Shown piece by piece: positions 1 to 9,417 of a stretch of DNA of 64,000 bases. Origin of the DNA: Butyrivibrio sp. MB2005 (GTDB lineage Bacteria; Bacillota; Clostridia; Lachnospirales; Lachnospiraceae); the NCBI RefSeq assembly GCF_000424285.1, contig NZ_AUJP01000004.1, forward strand, positions 186,001 to 250,000. The letters run 5' to 3'. Positions within the stretch are counted from its first letter, which is position 1. Each line of letters opens with the position of its first letter. Both the position numbers and the translations under genes were made by a program. The notes beneath the pieces are model-generated. The model was not told the origin of the DNA. It was given only the letters and a program-made list of their open reading frames with translations, and made no database searches.

Positions 1-187
1 TGCAGTATCTGCGCATGTTTGTCTTTCCTGTTTCTACCCAGGTTGTTGTATAAGCAAATCTGTCTACTATCGCCTCCGCATAGACTCCTTCACCCAGCTT
101 TTTGATCCAGTCTTTTTTAGAATACTGCGTACAAAAGATGGTGGATGAGGAATCTGAGCGTCCGGTGGTCTGGCTGATTTCAGTCTA
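1..187 (-). pseudogene. IS21-family istB fragment (ATP-binding helper), truncated
   Basis: Reading the minus strand leftwards from 187 gives a frame with the IstB C-terminal pattern: ...GRSDSSSTIFCTQYSKKDW..., then YAEAIVDRF and WVETGKTNMR. IstB proteins are AAA+ helpers of the IS21 transposase IstA. An in-frame TAG at 185-187 lies directly upstream, and the frame runs off the left edge, so only the C-terminal third is visible. It is either a dead remnant or the end of a disrupted copy continuing outside the window. Assignment rests on motif recognition only. Confidence 0.7.
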
Positions 188-342
188 GATCACCGGTATT
201 CTTATCTCAAGCTAACCTCTGAACAGTAATCTTAAAAGTTTAATCGCGCTTATCTAGGCGGAAAAACATTTAATTTTTTAACGGTATTATGTGTTACAAT
301 TTATATATGTAGAAATGATTCACTTGAAGAGAGGATCTTAAT

Positions 343-1269
343 ATGGCAGAAAGAAGCAACGAACAGAAAAACTTTTTTAAGAACCTGCACACGGATCAGT
401 ATAAATGGAATGATTTCTTTCTTATTCCGCTTATAGTGACAATTGTGATGATGTTTGTCGGGCAGACGGGAGTTCTCGTAATCTCTGGAATTCTAATGAA
501 ACCGATTATCAACGATAACAATGTCGATTTTCTAACAATATTTCAACAATATTTCACCTTCACGGGAATTTGGATTATAGCTTTACTTTATTGCTACTTT
601 ACCAAAAAAAACAGACCAATAATTAATGCTTTAACACCTTTTTGCAAAGGAAATACAGTGAAATACCTGCTTTTAGGTCTTTTAATTGGTTTTGCCCAAA
701 ATGCATTTTGCATTATGGTGGCTTTGCTGCATAAAGATATCTATATTTCTTTTGATTCATTAAATCTATCGAAGGTAATACCACTTTTTATAGTTGTATT
801 TATACAGTCCAGTGCAGAAGAATTACTTTGCAGGGGCTTTCTGTATCAGAGACTAAGAAGGGGATATAAAAATCCTGCTATAGCGGTTGTAGGAAATGCT
901 CTGCTGTTTTCACTGCTGCATGCAGCTAATCCGGGAGTGTCTCCACTTGCTCTTCTTAGTATCCTTTTTGCTGGACTTATCTATTCACTTATGGTTTATT
1001 ATTGCGATTCAATATGGATGCCGATGGCAGCACACGCAGCCTGGAATTTCACCCAGAACATTATATTTGGACTTCCAAACAGTGGTAACGTATCGCCAGT
1101 TTCAATCTTTAAACTAGATGCATCTACAGCCAGGGGTAGTTTTGCATATGACGTAGGATTTGGTGTTGAAGCTACAATAGTAGCTATAGCACTTTTAATA
1201 GTAAGTTGTATTATAGTTTATCTATGGGGAAGCAAAAATAATAAAAAGCCAACTGAAATCTGGAATTAA
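343..1269 (+). CDS. CPBP family intramembrane metalloprotease (CAAX-protease-like)
   Basis: A 308-residue polytopic membrane protein with about seven or eight hydrophobic segments from residue 25 on. The Abi/CPBP signature is complete: EE at about 159-160 followed by R164 (EExxxR), FSLLH with H193, and HAAWN with H231 and N235. In this family (Rce1, bacteriocin self-immunity and membrane proteases) these residues make up the active site within the bilayer. The start is the ATG after an AGAGGATC ribosome binding site. It stands alone between remnants, so neighbours say nothing about its substrate; envelope stress or peptide immunity are possible roles. The family call is firm, the role is not. 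Confidence 0.88.
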   Translation: MAERSNEQKNFFKNLHTDQYKWNDFFLIPLIVTIVMMFVGQTGVLVISGILMKPIINDNNVDFLTIFQQYFTFTGIWIIALLYCYFTKKNRPIINALTPFCKGNTVKYLLLGLLIGFAQNAFCIMVALLHKDIYISFDSLNLSKVIPLFIVVFIQSSAEELLCRGFLYQRLRRGYKNPAIAVVGNALLFSLLHAANPGVSPLALLSILFAGLIYSLMVYYCDSIWMPMAAHAAWNFTQNIIFGLPNSGNVSPVSIFKLDASTARGSFAYDVGFGVEATIVAIALLIVSCIIVYLWGSKNNKKPTEIWN

Positions 1270-1354
1270 AAGCAATATCTACACAACAAAAAATGATAAG
1301 TCAGTAGCCTCTATAGGAGGACTACAAAACTGATCATACGAGGAAAAATACCAA

Positions 1355-1646
1355 ATGGAAAATACTATGTATCAGGTGTCGACACTTCAGGCGCTAATTC
1401 TTGGGTACAGCCGGACGGTGATAAATGTAGACAAACTAATTCAGCATGATGATACCGGGCTGGCATCTTCATTTTCTTTCCGAGGACAGAACGAAAGGCG
1501 GGCATGTTTTTGATGCAAGTATAATCAAAGGAGCAGCCAGAGTAGATAAGATTACCAGTATCCACATAAATCTTCCAAAAGAAGCGGCTTTTGATACCTA
1601 TTCTCTTAAAGAGGATCTGGAAAGCGAGATAAAATCCGTCGAGTAA
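1355..1646 (+). pseudogene. alpha-acetolactate decarboxylase, internally deleted and frameshifted
   Basis: The first frame starts at ATG 1355 behind a GAGGAAAA site and reads MENTMYQVSTLQALILGYSR through INVDKLIQHDDTGL, the usual N-terminus of acetolactate decarboxylase. The same DNA from 1446, shifted by one base, reads IPGWHLHFLSEDR, GGHVFDASI and INLPKEAAFDTYSLKEDL, the usual C-terminus with the zinc-ligand region. The middle of the enzyme (normally about 235 residues in total) is missing. The join falls in ATACCGGGCTGG, which encodes DTGL in one frame and IPGW in the other, so a deletion between short repeats explains it. The intact enzyme turns acetolactate into acetoin; this copy cannot be active. 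Confidence 0.85.
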
Positions 1647-2043
1647 AGTAAAAACATCAGATATACAGGCAGAGTTTTAAAAGGAACTAACGACCTCGGC
1701 GAAGAGGTAGAGATATCAGCTACAGCAAAAGCGCGTCTGGTCCTATTAGTCAGTTTTTCGCCGGATATTCACTCACAAGCATCCATAAAAGACATGTTGA
1801 ATCACACATACGTGGGAAACAGTCATTAAACCTTGTAGCAATATTCAACTTTCTATGAAGTTCTCTGGCTGATATTGTTTGCTTGTCAAAATCAATCTTT
1901 AATAATTCGTTCATTATGCCTTCCTATCAAAATTAAAGTTTTTTATGATATCCGGTTTAATGCATTTTTTATCTTTACTTTTAACAGAGTATATCTGTTA
2001 TAATCGAGGTGGAGTTTCTGGTATTTTTCGAGTAGGGGGATTA
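1647..2043. other. Intergenic decay zone
   Basis: Apart from the antirepressor fragment, no gene is visible. 1660-1745 on the plus strand has a short open stretch (RYTGRVLKGTNDLGEE) that looks coding-like, but I cannot assign it to a family. A TATAAT near 1999, upstream of the lipoprotein gene, is a plausible -10 box, with no convincing -35 at normal spacing. Confidence 0.4.
1750..1914 (-). pseudogene. Phage antirepressor (AntA/AntB-type) N-terminal fragment
   Basis: A 54-codon frame starts with MNELLKIDFDKQTISARELH and continues RKLNIATRFNDCFPRMC. The ISARELH...F.DWFPRM pattern is typical of AntA/AntB antirepressor domains of temperate phages; here the usual W is C. After about 40 residues the similarity stops and the frame ends at TGA. 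Full-length proteins are far longer, so this is a remnant and marks old prophage DNA next to the istB fragment. Confidence 0.6.
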
Positions 2044-3765
2044 ATGAAGAGAAAAGCATTATTGTCGTTTCTTGTGACGTCATTGATACTTGTGGCGGGA
2101 TGCTCTAAGTCTGCCTATAATGCAGGGACTGAGGGTGATTTCGCAGCGCCTTCAAAGGTAGTGGAGGATACATCAGAGCAGGAGCCCTTGGCAGATAAGC
2201 CCCAGGAGGGTTCGCCGGATGATGAGACCGCATCTGAAGGTGGGAATGACGTTTTTACAGATGATAAGCCGGAGAATTCGGGCGAGCCTGATGGTACCGC
2301 GCCGGATGTAAAGCTTTCTTTGGCTAAACGCCTTTGCGGAAAATACAGCTGTAAAAGCAGCAAAGGTGAATATTATATTCTTGATATCTATGAGTTTGCT
2401 GACAATCTCTATGCTCATGTGGGGATCTCTGAAGATGATGAGAATTCCGATTATCTTGGCGCGTATACTTTCTGGGGCGCTGAGCTTATTCCTGATGATA
2501 AAGATGTGGCCAAAAATCTGAATGATGATGTTTTTACCTGTGATATTTTGGCCTTTTCCATTATGTCAAATATGGGTAAATACCAAAGTGCGCCGCAATC
2601 CTGCAGACTGATGCTTACGGATAAGGGCATAGATTTTACAGGAGCATTTTTCTCCGGAAAAGAGGAGACACTATCTTTTGAGCATGATAACAGGGTGGAA
2701 GATGCTTTCCCCTATATGTTCAGTGAAGAAGCAGGCATAGGCAATCCGCCTGAAAAAATGCTTGGTATCTGGAGAGAAAAAGGCTCTGACAATCCGCACT
2801 ATGTGCAATACGGTGAAAGAGGAATGTTCAAGATTTACCAGGAGACTCCCGGCACTGAGGTGTTCTTTGCAGGCGGCGAATATCATTTTATAGATGATGA
2901 CAGGCTATGCGGAACCTACAGTGTTTTGGGAAATGGCAGTATGCCCATGGAGTATGAGGCGATGTTTAGCCTTGTGGGAGATGACACCATAGAGTTGGAT
3001 TTCATATATGATAATTCTCTGTTAGAAGATGGCGAAAGCCATATGGTTCTCGAAAAAATAGATGAGGATGATGTGCCTTTTGTGACAATAGATAAGGTCA
3101 GAGAGGTACTGACAGACAACTATAATTATGATGCCTATGTTTTGCCAAGTGACTATTATGACGAAGGTTTTTATGGCGTGTGGATAGGTGCTTATGAGGA
3201 TCTTGAGGAAGCAAAAGAGCTTGCTCAGAAAATAGAGGATCAGGGAGCTGTAGCAACGGTTGTTTTCTCACCGGAATGGGAGAATCTGAATGCGAAGCCC
3301 TTTTACTGTGTGACTTACGACAGATTTGAGACGGAGTCCTCCGCGGAAGCAGCTCTTGTTAATGCAAAAACCTCGGGTTATGACGGCGCATATATCAAGT
3401 TTTCCGGCAAAAGGGTGATGCATCGAATTTACTACACAGTGTATTCCCATGATGTTATGGATTTTTCAAAGGATAAAGTTGTCATCAGTGGTGTAAGCAC
3501 TTCTTCACTTATGGGTGATGATGAAAAAGAGATGACCCTTATCGTTGATAAGGATACGACCTTTGATTCCTCCTGTAATATGAGCTTTTTTGGAAATTAT
3601 GAAAAAGGTCAGTCGGTGCTTGAGTGGTTTAATAAAAACGACGAGCTGGCAAAGGAAGATGCTGACAGCTATTCCAGTGGCGGTCCTGCGCTTTTGGGTG
3701 TATTCGATGTGGCTATAACAGGGGATCATATAGACAGGTTTTATGGAAGTTATTGGTGGGATTAG
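2044..3765 (+). CDS. Lipoprotein with SPOR-like C-terminal repeats, function unknown
   Basis: I use ATG 2044, behind TAGGGGG, because the protein then opens with a type II signal peptide, KRKALLSFLVTSLILVAGC, with lipobox Cys at about residue 20; an in-frame upstream ATG at 1945 would bury the signal. A Glu/Asp/Ser-rich linker follows (about 25-80), as in many Lachnospiraceae exported proteins. The middle region has no family I recognise. Around residues 375-470 two half-repeats resemble SPOR domains (YGVWIGAYEDLEEAKELAQK; PFYCVTYDRFETESSAEAAL), which bind denuded peptidoglycan in other proteins. Predicted to be membrane-anchored and outside the cell. 573 residues, apparently monocistronic. 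Confidence 0.75.
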   Translation: MKRKALLSFLVTSLILVAGCSKSAYNAGTEGDFAAPSKVVEDTSEQEPLADKPQEGSPDDETASEGGNDVFTDDKPENSGEPDGTAPDVKLSLAKRLCGKYSCKSSKGEYYILDIYEFADNLYAHVGISEDDENSDYLGAYTFWGAELIPDDKDVAKNLNDDVFTCDILAFSIMSNMGKYQSAPQSCRLMLTDKGIDFTGAFFSGKEETLSFEHDNRVEDAFPYMFSEEAGIGNPPEKMLGIWREKGSDNPHYVQYGERGMFKIYQETPGTEVFFAGGEYHFIDDDRLCGTYSVLGNGSMPMEYEAMFSLVGDDTIELDFIYDNSLLEDGESHMVLEKIDEDDVPFVTIDKVREVLTDNYNYDAYVLPSDYYDEGFYGVWIGAYEDLEEAKELAQKIEDQGAVATVVFSPEWENLNAKPFYCVTYDRFETESSAEAALVNAKTSGYDGAYIKFSGKRVMHRIYYTVYSHDVMDFSKDKVVISGVSTSSLMGDDEKEMTLIVDKDTTFDSSCNMSFFGNYEKGQSVLEWFNKNDELAKEDADSYSSGGPALLGVFDVAITGDHIDRFYGSYWWD

Positions 3766-3798
3766 TTTTTATAATATAAAATTATTGGGATAAAAATA

Positions 3799-4287
3799 AT
3801 GGTACGTTTACTTGAAGATAAGGATGAAAAGAGAAGAGTAGTCAGAAAGATTTTGGAAGCACTTCCTGACTGGTTTGGAATTGAGGAATCAAGGGAGCAG
3901 TACATTAGAGAGAGTGCAGACCAGATAATGCTTGTGGCTGAAGATGAGGATATTCCTGCAAAAGATGGTGAACCGGGTAGCAAGGCAGTTGGCTTTTTGT
4001 GCCTTAAGCAGACAGGTAATGCCACCGTTGAGCTTGCTGTTATGGGAGTTCTTGCAGAGTATCACAGAAAGGGTATCGGCCGTGAGCTTTTTAAGGAAGC
4101 AAAGCGAATTGCACAGGAGAAGGGATATTCCTTCATGCAGGTAAAAACTGTTGAGATGGGACATTACGATGACTATGATGCAACCAACAGATTTTATATA
4201 AGCCTTGGTTTTCAGGAGTTCGAGATGTTCCCTCTTTTGTGGGATGAGGCGAATCCCTGCCAGATATATGTAATGTCGCTGAAATGA
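3799..4287 (+). CDS. GNAT family N-acetyltransferase
   Basis: A 162-residue single-domain acetyltransferase. The acetyl-CoA binding motif A is visible as VLAEYHRKGIGRELF at about residues 94-108, after the beta-4 strand (ATVELAVMGV), and the C-terminal half has the usual TNRFYISLGFQEF segment. Residues 50-65 form an acidic loop. The ribosome binding site is weak (TTGGGATAAAA). The substrate cannot be read from sequence. A strong hairpin at 4337-4369 ends the transcript downstream. Confidence 0.85.
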   Translation: MVRLLEDKDEKRRVVRKILEALPDWFGIEESREQYIRESADQIMLVAEDEDIPAKDGEPGSKAVGFLCLKQTGNATVELAVMGVLAEYHRKGIGRELFKEAKRIAQEKGYSFMQVKTVEMGHYDDYDATNRFYISLGFQEFEMFPLLWDEANPCQIYVMSLK

Positions 4288-4336
4288 TAGAAGCATTTTT
4301 GATGCGGAAATCGTTTATATGTAACGAGAGAAAAGC

Positions 4337-4375
4337 ATGCGTATTGCCTTTATAAATGGCGGTACGCATTTTTTA
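4337..4375 (+). terminator. Rho-independent terminator after GNAT gene
   Basis: ATGCGTATTGCC pairs with GGCGGTACGCAT (12 bp, two G-U pairs, 9-nt loop), followed by TTTTTT. Confidence 0.85.
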
Positions 4376-4475
4376 CACAAAAAATTAAAAAAATTTCCAA
4401 CACTTTTGATGACTCATCCGTTATATGTACAGAAGCGCTTAAATGGTATACTTAGCACGGGGAGCAGAGACTTAA

Positions 4476-4940
4476 ATGTACCGGGACATAACAGAATTAT
4501 ATGAACAACTGAATGCAGAATTATTATCCTGGTGCAGCGCCATGACAGGGGACAGATATGAGGCCCAGGAGCTTGTGCAGGAAGGGTTCCTAAGGGCAAT
4601 CAATCACTTTGAGACTTTGGAATCCATGGATTTTTTTAAGAAAAGAGCCTGGATGTATCAGACAATCAAGCACCTTTTCATAGATGATTTAAGGAAAAAG
4701 AAGAGGGAAGATTTGTTTGATGATATGCCTGATATCGGAGACCTTCGAGGAGAATATACGGAGACTGAGTGGATGCAGCTTATTAACTCCCTTCCAAAGG
4801 ATGAGGGCAAGGTTTTTGTTTTGAGATATCTTGAAGATTTTACTTCGGGACAGATCGGAGAGATGCTGGGGATGCCGGCAGGGACCGTCAGAAGTAAGCT
4901 CCATGATGCGAAAATGCACCTTAGAGAATTGCTAAAATAA
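4476..4940 (+). CDS. RNA polymerase sigma factor, ECF-like (sigma-70 regions 2 and 4)
   Basis: 154 residues. Region 2 covers about residues 10-75 (DRYEAQELVQEGFLRAINHF, then RAWMYQTIKHLFIDDLRKKK, the -10 recognition helix). Region 4 covers about 95-150 (INSLPKDEGKVFVLRYLEDF, then TSGQIGEMLGMPAGTVRSKL, a helix-turn-helix for -35 contact). No region 1.1 or 3, as expected for an ECF factor. There is no anti-sigma gene beside it; instead it sits 81 bp upstream of a 409-residue repeat protein in the same direction, which may be its output or regulator. The start is ATG 4476, preceded by GGGGAG. Confidence 0.85.
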   Translation: MYRDITELYEQLNAELLSWCSAMTGDRYEAQELVQEGFLRAINHFETLESMDFFKKRAWMYQTIKHLFIDDLRKKKREDLFDDMPDIGDLRGEYTETEWMQLINSLPKDEGKVFVLRYLEDFTSGQIGEMLGMPAGTVRSKLHDAKMHLRELLK

Positions 4941-5021
4941 AGCGCTACTGGTTTGAAACAAAAGCAGTGAAATGTTTATAGGAATTTATGAACTGAAATA
5001 AAAAGAAAAGGGGATTAGGGT

Positions 5022-6251
5022 ATGCGACTTAAGATTAACTGCGATGTATGTGACACAAGAAAAGTTAACGAAGACAACTACAAGGAGTATGAGGAGATCA
5101 TAATATCCGCTGACAAGGTGATAGTAGATGAGAGAAGTAAGCAGATTCTCAGTAAGCTTCCCTTTAATATCAAGGCCGATGAGATCAGAAGTGATGAGGA
5201 GGACAGACCCCAGAAGGATGTTCAGAATGTCAACGGAGTATATGAGATCGGACCTGAGACAGTGGTTAAGGAAGGAACGATTTTGAATGTAAACGGCTTT
5301 CTTAAAATCGTGCCGGGCTGCGAAGAGACATTGAACAAGTATGAGAAGATATGCATAAACGGAGTGATACTTTGTCCCAAGAGCCTCACAGGTAAACTCC
5401 CCATGCACAGCATTTCCCTTAACGGCATGGTCAAGGGATATCCTGATGATTATGTAATGCTTGATAACAAGTATAAGCTTGATAAGTATTTCCCCATGAG
5501 AGCAGCGGAGAACAGCGGATATTTTGCATCCACCTGCATATTTGATGTTGATGCTGAAACGGACTTTGGCAGGCTTGCTGAAAAGAACGTGAAATTCTAC
5601 ACGGACAAAGTATACATAAGGAAAAGCCATCTTGAAAAGGCTCTGCCGCTTATCAACATCGAGGCAAAAATTGTTGAAATACCTGATGAATGCAGAATCG
5701 TAAACAGTGACGATTTCCATCTTGATGATGCACTTATTTCTTCTGCAGGTGACAATATCTATGTGTCAGGAGATGTGACAATTAAGAAGGACAGCCTGTC
5801 CGCTCTTGAAAAACTCTCAGCTCTAGCTGTGGACGGTACAGTGAAAATCGATAGATCCTGCCTTGAGAGATTCAATCAGCTTAATGTGAACTGCGCAAAG
5901 GTAGTCGTTCTTGACGGCTTTGCAATTGAAGACAGAGCAATGGTATCACTGGACAGAGAGATGCTTGAGAATCATCCTGAAGGTGTGGTGCTTAGGGACT
6001 GTGCTCTGGTAAGCATAGGTGATGATATACCCACAGAGCTTATCCGTGAGAGACTTAAGATAAAAGACTGTGCAAAGGTAACCTGCGCTGATCAGCAAAA
6101 AGCGGTAATATCAGAGGTTTCACAGGATGTTGCTTTTATCGGTCCATGGGGCGTAATGGGAGTATTTGGTTCAATTTTTGGAAGACCCGGTTCCGATGCA
6201 TCAGAGTCCAGTGACACCAAGTATATCAATGCTGATTTTTATGAACTGTAA
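5022..6251 (+). CDS. Hypothetical repeat protein, probable operon partner of the sigma factor
   Basis: A 409-residue soluble protein with no signal peptide or membrane segment. It has a loose repeat of about 55-65 residues: strands such as VNGVYEIGPETVVKEGTILN, VNGFLKIVPGCEETL and ICINGVILCPKSL recur as VSGDVTIKKDSLSALEKLSA, VDGTVKIDRSCLERF and NCAKVVVLDG. This suggests a solenoid of short beta strands and helices, broadly bactofilin- or DUF342-like in feel, though I cannot name a family. The N-terminus has CDVC (residues 8-11), a possible metal site. Translation starts behind AAAAGGGGATTAGGGT. Function unknown. Confidence 0.6.
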   Translation: MRLKINCDVCDTRKVNEDNYKEYEEIIISADKVIVDERSKQILSKLPFNIKADEIRSDEEDRPQKDVQNVNGVYEIGPETVVKEGTILNVNGFLKIVPGCEETLNKYEKICINGVILCPKSLTGKLPMHSISLNGMVKGYPDDYVMLDNKYKLDKYFPMRAAENSGYFASTCIFDVDAETDFGRLAEKNVKFYTDKVYIRKSHLEKALPLINIEAKIVEIPDECRIVNSDDFHLDDALISSAGDNIYVSGDVTIKKDSLSALEKLSALAVDGTVKIDRSCLERFNQLNVNCAKVVVLDGFAIEDRAMVSLDREMLENHPEGVVLRDCALVSIGDDIPTELIRERLKIKDCAKVTCADQQKAVISEVSQDVAFIGPWGVMGVFGSIFGRPGSDASESSDTKYINADFYEL

Positions 6252-6275
6252 ACTGAGGGTGTTTTTGCAAATTGA

Positions 6276-6354
6276 TTTTTTCAAAAACTTATGCTAAAAA
6301 TAGTTGACGTAATTTAGTTAGGATGATAAAACTAAATAGTAGTTTTTGAAAAAA
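6276..6354. repeat. 14-bp perfect inverted repeat flanking a promoter
   Basis: TTTTTTCAAAAACT at 6276-6289 and its exact reverse complement AGTTTTTGAAAAAA at 6341-6354, separated by 51 bp that contain the promoter. This is the geometry of an invertible promoter, but no invertase gene is in the window and the arms are A/T-rich. Confidence 0.7.
6304..6332 (+). promoter_or_regulatory. Sigma-A type promoter for the MFS leader
   Basis: TTGACG (6304-6309), a 17-nt spacer, then TAAAAC (6327-6332); GATAAA at 6325 is an alternative -10. Confidence 0.6.
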
Positions 6355-6477
6355 GCGGAGGTTAAGGAGATGACGAAGTTTTGATATTGATTCTAATGCA
6401 TATTGACAGCCATATCGGCTGAGCTGCGTTACGTTATTTCGTAAGGCCTGTTTTGTTATCCATAAACAGGAAGTCTT

Positions 6478-6555
6478 ATGAAAGATGAATCATATCAATC
6501 TAGAGCATTTTCGGTAACATATTTTCAACTTATGTACTGCCTCTTTATATGCTGA
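6478..6555 (+). CDS. Leader peptide (25 aa) of attenuator
   Basis: ATG 6478 follows CAGGAAG at good spacing and encodes MKDESYQSRAFSVTYFQLM followed by YCLFIC, then TGA. It is too short to be an enzyme and lies between the antiterminator segment and the terminator. From memory it resembles the leader peptides annotated upstream of ribosomal-protection tetracycline resistance genes, which would fit drug-stalled ribosomes switching the RNA fold; I cannot verify that here. Its C-terminal half is rich in aromatic residues and Cys. Confidence 0.6.
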   Translation: MKDESYQSRAFSVTYFQLMYCLFIC

Positions 6556-6601
6556 GTGCCGGCAGAATAGTTCTGTATTTGCGGCATTAATAGATTATTG
6601 G

Positions 6602-6631
6602 ATCCGTCTGCGTAACGCAGGCGGATTTTTT
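6602..6631 (+). terminator. Attenuator terminator upstream of MFS gene
   Basis: ATCCGTCTGCG pairs with CGCAGGCGGAT (11 bp, one G-U, TAA loop), then a T run. It lies before, not after, a gene, as expected of an attenuator. Confidence 0.85.
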
Positions 6632-6667
6632 GTTTTACAAGATTTAATGACAACTTAGGAGGACATC

Positions 6668-9417
<2,750 letters not shown>

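Larger units (their letters stand above)
6252..6667 (+). promoter_or_regulatory. Regulatory leader of the MFS gene: promoter in inverted repeats, leader peptide, attenuator
   Basis: A 416-bp gap that is almost entirely regulatory. In order: the left arm of a 14-bp inverted repeat (6276-6289), promoter (6304-6332), right arm (6341-6354), an antiterminator-like segment CTGCGTTACG (6424-6433), a hairpin CCTGTTT/AAACAGG (6447-6470), a leader ORF (6478-6555), and a strong terminator (6602-6631) 36 bp before the MFS start. The leader segment 6424-6433 is exactly complementary to 6611-6620 in the terminator, so the two structures exclude each other. This architecture is known from ribosome-mediated attenuators of antibiotic resistance genes. 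Confidence 0.75.

Noticed and set aside
4986..5720. Long minus-strand frame (244 codons) opposite the repeat protein
   Set aside because: No ribosome binding site, hydrophobic composition typical of an antisense reading of Asp/Glu/Lys-rich coding DNA; the plus-strand gene has a good start and operon context.
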